A stretch of 28,650 nucleotides of DNA from JAGLSB01 sp023135955 (lineage in GTDB: Bacteria; Bacteroidota; Bacteroidia; Bacteroidales; GCA-2748055), in NCBI GenBank assembly GCA_030673645.1, contig DAOVIO010000033.1:1-28650 (forward strand). Reading direction: 5' to 3'. Below, in pieces: positions 8,726 through 17,428 of this stretch; the stretch's first letter is position 1, and each line of letters begins with the position of its first letter. The notes beneath the pieces were generated by a model that saw only the letters and a list, made by a program, of their open reading frames with translations, had not been told where the DNA came from and did not search any database. Made by a program: the position numbers and the translations under genes.

Positions 8726-9193
8726 CTATATATAAGCAAAAATCAAACTGATTTTATTATCTTGCTCAATATCTTTTCCTTCTAATTCCTCTAATTTTCT
8801 TAATATTTCGACATTGGTTTTGAGTATTGTTCGTATGTGATTAAAAATCTTTATAATCTGAATATTAATATTAATAGCTCTATCACTATTTAATACACTT
8901 GCGAGCATCAAAATTCCATGCTCTGTAAAAGCAAAAGGAGGATACTTTGAGTGTCTACCTTGACTTTTCACTCCAGTTATTTGTTTTATTTCAAAATATT
9001 CTTCGATTGTTAATTCTAGCATAAAATCTTCAGGGAAACGGTCAATATTTCTTCTTACTTGTTCTTTTAACCTCTTAGTTTCAATTTCGTATAATTCCGC
9101 TAAATCATTGTCTAACATCATCTTCTTTCCTCGAATGGTATATATTTTCCGCATTAGTATTTCGTCAATGATTGTGATTTTTTCCTTCTTCAT
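8726..9193 (-). CDS. ORF6N-domain protein, C-terminal tail cut off by an amber codon
   Basis: The protein has 155 residues. The ORF6N domain (a KilA-N-related, putative DNA-binding module common in phages and Bacteroidota) covers about 10-100: IYTIRGKKMMLDNDLAELYEI, RFPEDFMLEL, KYPPFAFTEHGILMLASVLNS. A helical, coiled-coil-like segment follows. Translation ends at TAG (8728-8726) in IFAYI, yet the frame stays open for 27 more codons (QLEEAKK through to KRIGYKPP) before TAA at 8644-8642. That matches the usual C-terminus of this family (EYLKQLEE, with an IGFKPP-like end). AAG to TAG is the likely change. The domain itself is intact, so a shortened protein may still work. A 29-bp palindrome lies 47 bases upstream of the start. 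Confidence 0.85.
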   Translation of the reverse strand: MKKEKITIIDEILMRKIYTIRGKKMMLDNDLAELYEIETKRLKEQVRRNIDRFPEDFMLELTIEEYFEIKQITGVKSQGRHSKYPPFAFTEHGILMLASVLNSDRAININIQIIKIFNHIRTILKTNVEILRKLEELEGKDIEQDNKISLIFAYI

Positions 9194-9239
9194 ATTGATA
9201 TTATTTTTTATTAATATTTTTCTCTTAATACCTCATATT

Positions 9240-9268
9240 CTTTAAGGTCGCAAATTGCGACCTTAAAG
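9240..9268. promoter_or_regulatory. 29-bp palindrome, putative operator of the ORF6N gene
   Basis: The left arm CTTTAAGGTCGCAA (9240-9253) is the exact reverse complement of the right arm TTGCGACCTTAAAG (9255-9268) around one central A. A one-base spacer argues against an RNA terminator and for a dimeric protein-binding site. It lies 47 bases upstream of the ORF6N start. Autoregulation is an inference. Confidence 0.6.
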
Positions 9269-9491
9269 AGAAAATGTTTATTATTAGATCACGCAAATTT
9301 CTGATCTAAGTATTTTAATCATTCTAGTTCTTATCCCTTAATATAAAAACCAAGGAAAAATCAGCTGAAGATTTCTTCTTTTTTTAGATGGAAAGAGAAA
9401 AAATGAAAATTAATCTTGTGCAAAATGCAAATTTCAGCTTTATGCCTTAGTATATGATCTTTAAGGAATGATAGCTTCCCAACAATTTCCC

Positions 9492-9499
9492 TATCTTTA
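9492..9499 (+). promoter_or_regulatory. -7-like box (TATCTTTA) for lysA
   Basis: A seven-of-eight match to TATCTTTG lies 20 bases before the lysA ATG, implying a leader of only about 14 nt. Short A-rich leaders without Shine-Dalgarno sequences fit Bacteroidota. Confidence 0.4.
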
Positions 9500-9519
9500 C
9501 CCCATTAATAAAATACCAA

Positions 9520-10755
9520 ATGGAACTAAAAGATAACAAATACTACATCAGTGGAATTCCGGTTACTGATCTGACAGAAAAATACGATTCCCCATTATAT
9601 ATTTACGAAACAGACAAAATGAAGTCTCAGTATGAAAGAATTACTAAGGCTTTTAATCATACTAATGTTAAAATTCACTATGCCTGCAAGGCACTTACAA
9701 ATATTAATGTTTTAAAATACTTTCAGGAACTGGGATCAGGGCTGGATGCTGTTTCTATTCAGGAGGTAATGATTGGTTTGAAAGCCGGATACGATCCAAA
9801 GGATATTATTTATACCCCTAATTGTGTTTCACTAGAAGAAATAATTGAAGCTGTAGATGTAGGAGTCAGAATTAATATCGATAATATTTCTATTCTTGAG
9901 CAATTTGGGATTAAATATGGAAATACGGTACCTGTTTGCATAAGAATAAATCCACATATTATGGGTGGTGGAAATCAGAAAATATCAACCGGTCATATTG
10001 ATTCAAAATTCGGGATATCAATTTATCAGATGGCCCATGTGCATCGTATTGTTGAGACAAATAAAATGAAAATTGAAGGGATTCATATGCATACGGGTTC
10101 TGACATTCTCGATATTGATGTATTCCTTAGAGGTGCAGAAATTAACCTTGAAACCGCAATGTCCTTCCCCGATTTAGAATATATCGATTTTGGAAGCGGA
10201 TTTAAAGTAGCCTATAAAAAGGATGAATTTGAAACCGATATTGAGGAATTGGGCGAAACTTTAAGCAAGCGTTTTAATAATTTCTGCAAAGAATATGGAA
10301 AGGATCTTACTCTGATATTTGAACCCGGAAAGTTCCTTGTTAGTGAAGCCGGCCTATTTATAGCAAAAGTAAATGTAGTTAAGCAAACTACTTCTACTGT
10401 TTTTGCCGGACTCGACACCGGATTAAATCATTTTATCCGTCCAATGTTTTATGATGCCTATCACGATATAATAAACATATCAAGACCTGAAGGTAAAGAT
10501 CGGATTTATACAATAGTGGGATATATTTGCGAAACCGACACTTTTGGATGGAATAGAAAGATACCTGAAATCTCGGAAGGAGATTTGGTTGCTTTTAAAA
10601 ATGCAGGGGCATACTGTTATGCAATGTCCTCAAATTATAATTCACGATTCCGACCTGCAGAAGTTCTAATCCATAATGGAAAAGATCACCTTATCAGAAA
10701 AAGAGAGAATCTGGATGATTTATTGAGAAATCAGGTTGTTATTGATAATTTGTAA
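9520..10755 (+). CDS. lysA: Diaminopimelate decarboxylase
   Basis: Last step of lysine synthesis: decarboxylates meso-diaminopimelate to L-lysine with pyridoxal phosphate. The 411 residues have the fold-type III layout. The PLP-binding Lys57 sits in HYACKALTN. HMHTGSDI and the glycine loop DFGSGF bind cofactor phosphate, EPGKFLV follows, and CETDTFGWNR supplies the active-site Cys and Asp from the partner subunit. The C-terminal GAYCYAMSSNYNSRFRPAEV is diagnostic of the family. The related arginine/ornithine and carboxynorspermidine decarboxylases are less likely given the CETD and GAYC motifs. The downstream glycosyltransferase gene starts 11 bp after the stop, so the two are probably co-transcribed although functionally unrelated. 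Confidence 0.95.
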   Translation: MELKDNKYYISGIPVTDLTEKYDSPLYIYETDKMKSQYERITKAFNHTNVKIHYACKALTNINVLKYFQELGSGLDAVSIQEVMIGLKAGYDPKDIIYTPNCVSLEEIIEAVDVGVRINIDNISILEQFGIKYGNTVPVCIRINPHIMGGGNQKISTGHIDSKFGISIYQMAHVHRIVETNKMKIEGIHMHTGSDILDIDVFLRGAEINLETAMSFPDLEYIDFGSGFKVAYKKDEFETDIEELGETLSKRFNNFCKEYGKDLTLIFEPGKFLVSEAGLFIAKVNVVKQTTSTVFAGLDTGLNHFIRPMFYDAYHDIINISRPEGKDRIYTIVGYICETDTFGWNRKIPEISEGDLVAFKNAGAYCYAMSSNYNSRFRPAEVLIHNGKDHLIRKRENLDDLLRNQVVIDNL

Positions 10756-10766
10756 TATCATTAAAT

Positions 10767-12707
10767 ATGGACCTCAGTATTATCATCGTAAATTATAACG
10801 TCAAGTATTTTATAGAACAGTGTCTGCATTCTGTATATAAGGCTATCGTTGATATTGATGCAGAAGTATTAGTAGTCGACAATAATTCGGTTGATGGCTC
10901 ATGCCTGATGATAAAGGAAAAGTTTCCCTGGGTAAAGCTCATTGAAAACAAAGATAATCGGGGATTTAGCAAAGCGAATAATCAAGCTTTAAAGATTGCC
11001 CGTGGAGAATTTTGTCTCTTATTAAATCCCGACACTCTGGTGGAAGAAGATACATTCCATAAATGCATCAGGTTTATGCATGAAAATGAAGATGCCGGAG
11101 CACTTGGAGTACATATGATAGATGGTAGTGGTAATTTCTTACCTGAATCTAAAAGAGCATTACCCAAACCAACTGTTGCATTTTATAAAATTTTCGGGCT
11201 TTCCCGATTGTTTCCAAAGTCAAAAATATTTTCCCGTTACCATTTGGGCTACCTAAACAAAGATCAAAATCACAGTGTAGAAGTCCTTGCCGGAGCGTTT
11301 ATGTTTATTCGACGAGCTGTTTTAGAGAAAACCGGGTATTTAGATGAAAAATTCTTTATGTATGGAGAAGACATTGATCTGAGTTATAGAATTACAGTTG
11401 AAGGTTACAAGAATTATTACTTTGCAGAAACTTCTATAATACATTATAAAGGTGAAAGCACGAAAAAAAGCTCAGTTAATTATGTGCTGGTTTTTTATAA
11501 TGCTATGATCATTTTTGCCAAAAAGCATTTCACGAAGAAAAATGCCCAATATTTTTCAATTCTAATTAACTCAGCAATTTATTTTAGAGCCGGACTTTCA
11601 ATTATTAAACGTACCGTTTCGAGAGTCTACCAACTTCTTCTTGATTTTACCCTAATCTTTGCGGGTTTCTATTTTTTAACCCCTTTATGGGAACAACATA
11701 AATTTGGAAGTTCAGATTATTATCCTCCTGAATATCTGAAATTTATAGTACCTTTTTATATTATTATCTGGATAGTGTCCCTTTATTATTCAGGAGCATA
11801 TGAAAAGCCAGTAAAGTTCTGGAATATTATTAAGGCTCATTTATCAGGAACTCTAATAATTCTTGTCCTTTATGCCCTTTTGCCTGAAAATCTCCGTTTT
11901 TCAAGAGCACTAATATTATTAGGTAGTTCATGGGCATTACTGGCATTAATAATCCCCAGATTAATTTTAAGTGTCTCCGGAATAAAAGACTATCAATTTG
12001 CTGGGACTCGCAAAAAGAGATTAATAATTATCGGTTTAAAAAAGGAGGCTGAACGCGTTCGTAAAATTCTTGAAAAAACCAGAATAAATCCTGAAATTGT
12101 TGGTTATGTATCCCCAGGAAATAAGCAGAATAAAAGCTACCTTGGTAATGAGACCCAACTTCCGGAAATTGTTGGCATACATAAAATTGATGAATTGGTA
12201 TTTTGTTCAGAAGATATTCATGCGAGCGATATTATAAAAAACATGACATTGCTAAATGATTTTCAACTGGAGTACAAAATTGCTCCACCAGAAAGCCTTT
12301 CAATTATTGGCAGTAACTCTATTAACACAGCAGGAGATTTATACCTGATACATTTTAATTCTGTTTCAAAAGAGAGAAATAAAAGACTTAAAAGACTTTT
12401 TGACATATTTTTTGCTTTATTTTTCCTTTTATTCTCAATTCTTCTGTTCCCCTTTATTAAAAACTATAAAGTTATTTTAAAATCTTCTATTAAAGTTTTA
12501 TTTGGGCGATATACATGGGTGTCGTATTGTACTGACACAGATATTTCTAACTTACCTAAACTAAAAAAAGGAATTTATGATTTATGGTTAAATAAAGAGA
12601 AGAAACGTGACAAATTATTCATTGAAAATTTGAATATTGAGTATGCTCGCTTATACCGTTTATCATCAGATTTTGGATTCTTATGGAAAAATATCATTCA
12701 TACTTAA
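10767..12707 (+). CDS. GT2 glycosyltransferase fused to a degenerate polyprenyl-P sugar transferase
   Basis: The protein has 646 residues. Residues 1 to about 270 form a family 2 glycosyltransferase of the rhamnosyltransferase-like type: LSIIIVNYNVKYFIEQCL, VVDNNSVDGS, LLNPDTLVEE (divalent-metal/UDP site) and EKFFMYGEDIDLSYRI. Four hydrophobic helices follow (about 290-400), then a Rossmann-like segment beginning KKRLIIIGLKKEAERV (about 415). The end looks like a bacterial sugar transferase (KRLFDIFFALFFLL, WVSYCTDTDISNLPKLKKGI, NIEYARLYRLSSDFGFLWK). The catalytic stretch of that family (an FRSM-type motif and its Asp-Glu) is absent, because only about 15 residues separate the membrane helix from the later motif. 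It likely acts at the cytoplasmic face in surface polysaccharide assembly; the sugar is unknown. Confidence 0.87.
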   Translation: MDLSIIIVNYNVKYFIEQCLHSVYKAIVDIDAEVLVVDNNSVDGSCLMIKEKFPWVKLIENKDNRGFSKANNQALKIARGEFCLLLNPDTLVEEDTFHKCIRFMHENEDAGALGVHMIDGSGNFLPESKRALPKPTVAFYKIFGLSRLFPKSKIFSRYHLGYLNKDQNHSVEVLAGAFMFIRRAVLEKTGYLDEKFFMYGEDIDLSYRITVEGYKNYYFAETSIIHYKGESTKKSSVNYVLVFYNAMIIFAKKHFTKKNAQYFSILINSAIYFRAGLSIIKRTVSRVYQLLLDFTLIFAGFYFLTPLWEQHKFGSSDYYPPEYLKFIVPFYIIIWIVSLYYSGAYEKPVKFWNIIKAHLSGTLIILVLYALLPENLRFSRALILLGSSWALLALIIPRLILSVSGIKDYQFAGTRKKRLIIIGLKKEAERVRKILEKTRINPEIVGYVSPGNKQNKSYLGNETQLPEIVGIHKIDELVFCSEDIHASDIIKNMTLLNDFQLEYKIAPPESLSIIGSNSINTAGDLYLIHFNSVSKERNKRLKRLFDIFFALFFLLFSILLFPFIKNYKVILKSSIKVLFGRYTWVSYCTDTDISNLPKLKKGIYDLWLNKEKKRDKLFIENLNIEYARLYRLSSDFGFLWKNIIHT

Positions 12708-12826
12708 TAAGCAAACTAATTTATTATTATCTTTCATTCAAAAACAAACAATATCAATGATTTTTTAGGTTAATAAGTTTATTAAGATATACCAAAATAA
12801 TATTTATTTCTTAAACCTAATTTTTT

Positions 12827-12834
12827 TACATTTG
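12827..12834 (+). promoter_or_regulatory. Bacteroidota -7 box (TACATTTG)
   Basis: A perfect TAnnTTTG match lies 54 bases before the first TPR/propeller gene. A weak TTTC is placed upstream as a possible -33 element. The 180-bp gap to the previous gene supports a separate transcript. Confidence 0.45.
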
Positions 12835-12888
12835 TTTAACAATATATATTTTCTGAAAAATAGTATTTCTTTAAATTATAATCTTTGA

Positions 12889-15342
12889 ATGAAAAAGCTA
12901 TTAATTTCCATCATAATTCTTACTGCATTTAATATCCCTGTAAGGTCGCAGGATACAAATTATAGGGAATCCTATTTAGCTGCTGAATCTTATTTCTTAT
13001 TTGAAGAATATAACGAAGCTCTTCCTTTGTATTTAAGAATTAACAGAAAATCTCCTAATAACGATGATATTAATTATAAGATTGGTGTTTGCTTTTTGAA
13101 TAATCCTTATGAGAAAGAAAAATCTATAGTCTACCTTGAAAATGCTGTAAAAAATATTAATCCAAAATATAAGGAAAATAATTATAAGGAAACAGGAGCT
13201 CCACTCGAATCACTTTTTTATCTTGCCAATGCATACAGGATTAATAACCAACTTGCAAAAGCCAGAGAGTATTATAAAATTTTTCTATCAAGGCTTGATC
13301 CTGAAATTTATGACGTAAGCCTTGTAAATGAGCAACTTGCCGCTTGTGATGCATCTGAAAATTTAATGAAGCAGCCTGCCGATTTTGACGCTGAGGTTTT
13401 GCCCGAAAAGATCAATACAAGATTCGCTGAAATGAACCCGGTTGTTTCAGGGGACGAAAGCAAAATGGCCTATATTTCTAAATTACAGTTTTATGATGCA
13501 GTTTTTTATACAGAAAAAGTAGATGGAGAATGGGGATCCGCAAGGAATATCGTTCCTGAATTAGGGGTAGATGGAGATGTTTATCCTACTTTTTTATCAT
13601 ATAATGGAACCGAACTGCTCGTATACCGAAACGACGATTATATTGGTAATATTTATTATTCACGCCTGGTCAATGATAAATGGACTCCTCTTCAGAAATT
13701 AGGAGAAAATATAAATACTAAATACTGGGAATCTCATGCTTCTCTATCAAAAGACAGCAAGACATTGTATTTCTCCAGTAACCGAAAATATGGCTTTGGA
13801 GGACTTGATATATACAAATCTGAACGGCAAGAAAATGGTGAATGGGGGTTTGCTGAAAATTTGGGTTCAACCATCAATACAAAATATAACGATGACACAC
13901 CTTTCATAACTGATGATGGAGAGAAGCTTTTTTTCAGCTCATACGGCCATTATAATATGGGTGGATATGACAACTTTTTTTCTAAGAAAAATAATGAGGG
14001 TAACTGGACAGAACCTGTCAATGTTGGATATCCAATAAATACAACAGATGATGACCAATTCTTTCTCCCAATAAAATCCGGAACCGTTTTTTACTACTCT
14101 GTGTATACTGAGCAAGGATATGGCAGACACGATATTTTCAGGTATTTGGTTTATGACCCTGAGAATCCCAGAATGTTTAAAATATCAGGTTTAATAAAAT
14201 CTATGGATGAAACTCTGACAATGGATGATGTATCCATTTCCGTAGTTGATGCAATGGACAGTGATACAATAACAAAGGTCTATCCTGACACGAAAGGTAA
14301 GTTCTCATTTTTGGCGTCTGCAGGAAGTTACTTGCTCATTTTTGAGAGTAATAAATTCAAACAACATATTGAGAAAATAGACATATCAGAAGATAGTCCG
14401 CATGAAGGATTTACTCTGGAAAAACCTATTTCACTCGAAACTCACCCTCATGCACTAACAGAAAAAGACATATCAGAATATCTTACACTACGCGAGGACA
14501 GTATCATTATTGCTTATCCTGGAGAAAAGGTTAAAATTAAATTTAATGCTGAACCCGGTACATTTGTAGACATTAGCGTTTACAACAATTCAATAAAAAT
14601 TTATAAGGATTCAATAATCGTTGACAAAAAGCGTCAATCCTTTGAGTTCAAGGCTCTATTGGGAATAAATGAAGTAATTATTAGTCTGACCGATGGGCTT
14701 GGAAGTTCTACAACTAAAAAACTTCTTGTAATTACAGAAGAAGTACAAGTACCTACTATTATCCAATTAGCTGATTCTGCGGAAACTATTTCCGATGCCA
14801 GAAATCTTCTAAATAAATTAATAGAAAACAGTCAGGGGAATTTAAGAGCATTTCTAGAAAACATAGATACAGATGCTTTAGGATTAGGGTCAATAGAAGA
14901 TCTAATTAATTATCTTCTTGATAATGCTGAGGCTGGAAGGATCAATTCAGTCGAAATTAGTAAGATCCTATTATCCTTAGGGGAAATAGATATTGCCAAT
15001 ATTTTCCTTAATAGATTAATAACCAAAGCTAATCCTGAATTGCAGAATGCACTTTACGATCTTATTGAACAAGGATTAAGTATCTCATCTTTGGACGACT
15101 TGATTTCTTACCTATTAAAAAATAAGGATAAGTACGGTTATAGTAAAGAAGATGTTTTAGAATTACTCTCTGACTATATAGAGGATTTATCTACAGAGGA
15201 AGAAGTCATCATTGATTCAGATAAGAAAAGTAGCTTTAAGGAAGGTCTTCTCAAAACTACACTAATCCTCCTTTTTGAAGGGCTAATAATTTTCATTTTA
15301 ATTTTTCTTGCAAGAAGAAAAAAGAAAAAGAAAGAAGATTAG
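12889..15342 (+). CDS. PorE-like TPR/PD40 propeller protein with C-terminal membrane anchor
   Basis: The protein has 817 residues. A signal peptide (1 to about 20, ending VRSQ, no lipobox Cys) is followed by a TPR-like region (about 25-150; INYKIGVCFLN, NAYRINNQLAKAREYY). A PD40-type propeller (about 175-425) has the repeat signatures YFSSNRKYGFGGLDIY and FFSSYGHYNMGGYDNFF. A carboxypeptidase-regulatory-like domain covers about 430-500, and a beta-rich linker follows. Two helical repeats of about 60 residues (about 640-765) share IEDLINYLL / LDDLISYLL. A transmembrane helix (about 789-808) ends in RRKKKKKED. The basic tail suggests inner-membrane anchoring with the rest in the periplasm. T9SS PorE instead ends in an OmpA-like domain, so the role is probably as an envelope adaptor; the partner is unknown. 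First of four paralogues in a row. Confidence 0.82.
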   Translation: MKKLLISIIILTAFNIPVRSQDTNYRESYLAAESYFLFEEYNEALPLYLRINRKSPNNDDINYKIGVCFLNNPYEKEKSIVYLENAVKNINPKYKENNYKETGAPLESLFYLANAYRINNQLAKAREYYKIFLSRLDPEIYDVSLVNEQLAACDASENLMKQPADFDAEVLPEKINTRFAEMNPVVSGDESKMAYISKLQFYDAVFYTEKVDGEWGSARNIVPELGVDGDVYPTFLSYNGTELLVYRNDDYIGNIYYSRLVNDKWTPLQKLGENINTKYWESHASLSKDSKTLYFSSNRKYGFGGLDIYKSERQENGEWGFAENLGSTINTKYNDDTPFITDDGEKLFFSSYGHYNMGGYDNFFSKKNNEGNWTEPVNVGYPINTTDDDQFFLPIKSGTVFYYSVYTEQGYGRHDIFRYLVYDPENPRMFKISGLIKSMDETLTMDDVSISVVDAMDSDTITKVYPDTKGKFSFLASAGSYLLIFESNKFKQHIEKIDISEDSPHEGFTLEKPISLETHPHALTEKDISEYLTLREDSIIIAYPGEKVKIKFNAEPGTFVDISVYNNSIKIYKDSIIVDKKRQSFEFKALLGINEVIISLTDGLGSSTTKKLLVITEEVQVPTIIQLADSAETISDARNLLNKLIENSQGNLRAFLENIDTDALGLGSIEDLINYLLDNAEAGRINSVEISKILLSLGEIDIANIFLNRLITKANPELQNALYDLIEQGLSISSLDDLISYLLKNKDKYGYSKEDVLELLSDYIEDLSTEEEVIIDSDKKSSFKEGLLKTTLILLFEGLIIFILIFLARRKKKKKED

Positions 15343-15531
15343 AATATTATTTTATGTTTGAAATAGCTTCGAGTCTCTTCAGAATCCTTCTTTTCTGAGT
15401 GTGTTATTTAATCGTATTCCTTGTAATCTGTTTTTTATATCCAGGCTTATCTAAGTATCTTATTATAAACATATTAAATAAATATCATATAAATAGTATC
15501 TATAATACTTCTATTCTTTTGGATTAATTTA

Positions 15532-15539
15532 TAAATTTG
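15532..15539 (+). promoter_or_regulatory. Bacteroidota -7 box (TAAATTTG)
   Basis: A perfect TAnnTTTG match lies 28 bases before the ATG of the second TPR/propeller gene, within a 224-bp intergenic region. It suggests this gene has its own promoter. Confidence 0.48.
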
Positions 15540-15566
15540 TCATAATTACATAAACTAAGCCCTGAG

Positions 15567-17393
15567 ATGAAAAGATTAATAATCCTTATATCGGGTGCCA
15601 TAATAATAAATATTGGTATAGTTTATCCTCAAACGGCCGAGGACAGAGTTAATTTTTTCGATGGCCAATTTTTTCTTGCTGAAGAAGAATATACTGACGC
15701 TCTATCAGCATTTCAGAAAGTTTATAAGGGAGATTTTGTAGACAACGCCAACTTGAATTATCTTATTGGAGTTTGTTATATGAGAATTAAGGGTCAAAAA
15801 AAGACCGCTATTAAGTATTTGGAGAAAGGAGCAACAAATGTATCACGTAATTACAATGAAGGAAGTTTTCGCCAGGAAAGTGCCCCAAATGAAGCTTATC
15901 TATTATTAGCCAACGCATACAGAATAAATGAGAATTTGGATAAAGCCCGTGAATATTACAAAAAATACCTTGATCTTCTAAATGAAAAAAAGGAATATGA
16001 ACGCGAGTTTACAAATCAGCAGATAGCAAATTGCACCAGAGCAGAGGAAGCGATTAAGAATCCTGTGGAGCTTAAAAAAGAAAGTATAGGGAATATTTAC
16101 AACAGTCGTTTCAATAATTATAATCCCGTTATGTCAGGTGATGGAAGTAGAATTGCTTATATGAGTGAGCAAAGATTCTATGATGCGATTTATTTCGTGG
16201 ACATTAATAATAGCGTATGGTCAAATCCAGTAAATATTACTCCGCAGATTCAATCAGATGGTGACCAGTATGTCACATCACTTTCTCACGATGGAAATAC
16301 AATGTTTCTTAGCAGGATTAACATTGATGATGCTGATATCATGACAAGCACATTTGAATCAACACGCTGGTCTAAATCTATAAACATAGGGAAACCCGTA
16401 AATTCAAAGTATTATGAATCTCATGCAAGCATTAGTGCAGATGGTAAAAAATTATATTTTCTTTCTAATAGGAAAGAAAGTCTTGGTGGGATGGATATTT
16501 TTAGTTCCGACCTCCTCGAAGATGGAGTATCCTGGTCGGAACCTGTAAACCTTGGACCAAACATAAACACATCATTAAATGAGGATAGCCCTTTTATAAG
16601 CAATGATGGAGAAACTTTATATTTCAGTTCTCAAGGTCATTCAAATATTGGTGGCTATGATATTTTTTATTCTAATCTTACAGGAGACAACAACTGGTCC
16701 ACTCCAATACCCTATCCATACCCACTCAACACTACCGATGATGACATATTCTTCTTCCCTATTGAAGAAGGTTACAAAGGATACATGGCAATAATAGAAC
16801 CAGACGGATTAGGCGGTGATGATATTTATAGTATATCAATAGTTTTGGATGAAGAACCAACATTAGAAGTAACTGAGACAGTCGTTGTGGAGGAACCAAT
16901 AGAGGAAGTTACTGAGACTGTTGTTGTGGCAGAAGTTGCACCAGAACCGGAGATCGAAGTAGAAGAATCGCCTACAATCAAGTACATCATTAAACCAGTA
17001 TTCTTTGGTTTTGACAGTCATGCTCTAAGTGATATTGCAAAGTCTAAATTGAATGTTCTCAAAGAAGTTATGGATGCAATTCCAGAGCTTATAATTGAAA
17101 TTTCTTCCTATACAGATGCTATAGGATCTGAAAATTATAATCAGATTTTATCGAACAGAAGGGCAAATTCAGTCAGTGATTATTTAGTTGAAATTGGTGT
17201 TGCAAAAGATAAATTAAGTTTGAAGGGAAATGGGGAAAATAATCCCGTAGCAATAAATGAAACTGCAAATGGTATAGATTCCTCAATGGGTAGGAAATTA
17301 AACAGAAGAGTTGAATTCAAAATACTTTCAGCTCTGAACGACTTTATTATTTTTGAGGCTGTTGATGTACCCGAAAATTTAAAAATTAAATAG
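15567..17393 (+). CDS. PorE-like TPR/PD40 propeller protein with OmpA-like domain
   Basis: The protein has 608 residues. A signal peptide (1 to about 21, ending VYPQ) is followed by a TPR-like region (about 30-150; LNYLIGVCYM, NAYRINENLDKAREYY) and a PD40-type propeller (about 175-425; YFLSNRKESLGGMDIF, YFSSQGHSNIGGYDIFYS). An acidic linker (about 430-470) holds EVTETVVV twice. The C-terminal OmpA-like domain (about 472-590) contains FFGFDSHALS, SYTDAIGSENYN and LSNRRANSVSDYL, the residues that bind diaminopimelate of peptidoglycan. The carboxypeptidase-regulatory domain found in the first and fourth paralogues is absent. It is predicted to be periplasmic and peptidoglycan-bound. The closest known architecture is PorE of the type IX secretion system; actual involvement in secretion is not shown. 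Confidence 0.87.
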   Translation: MKRLIILISGAIIINIGIVYPQTAEDRVNFFDGQFFLAEEEYTDALSAFQKVYKGDFVDNANLNYLIGVCYMRIKGQKKTAIKYLEKGATNVSRNYNEGSFRQESAPNEAYLLLANAYRINENLDKAREYYKKYLDLLNEKKEYEREFTNQQIANCTRAEEAIKNPVELKKESIGNIYNSRFNNYNPVMSGDGSRIAYMSEQRFYDAIYFVDINNSVWSNPVNITPQIQSDGDQYVTSLSHDGNTMFLSRINIDDADIMTSTFESTRWSKSINIGKPVNSKYYESHASISADGKKLYFLSNRKESLGGMDIFSSDLLEDGVSWSEPVNLGPNINTSLNEDSPFISNDGETLYFSSQGHSNIGGYDIFYSNLTGDNNWSTPIPYPYPLNTTDDDIFFFPIEEGYKGYMAIIEPDGLGGDDIYSISIVLDEEPTLEVTETVVVEEPIEEVTETVVVAEVAPEPEIEVEESPTIKYIIKPVFFGFDSHALSDIAKSKLNVLKEVMDAIPELIIEISSYTDAIGSENYNQILSNRRANSVSDYLVEIGVAKDKLSLKGNGENNPVAINETANGIDSSMGRKLNRRVEFKILSALNDFIIFEAVDVPENLKIK

Positions 17394-17428
17394 TAAAGCG
17401 AATTGATCAATATAGATAAAATCAACTA

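Larger units (their letters stand above)
9194..9519. other. Divergent intergenic region, ORF6N gene to lysA (326 bp)
   Basis: It holds a near-perfect-symmetry palindrome (9240-9268, listed separately) on the ORF6N side and a -7-like box on the lysA side. Between about 9300 and 9480 I see only AT-rich sequence with a weak GAAG/CTTC hairpin followed by T7 near 9370, too short to call a terminator. No gene was found. Confidence 0.6.

Noticed and set aside
9240..9268. Palindrome as a rho-independent terminator
   Set aside because: The spacer is one base and no T-run follows on either strand, so a protein-binding site is more likely.
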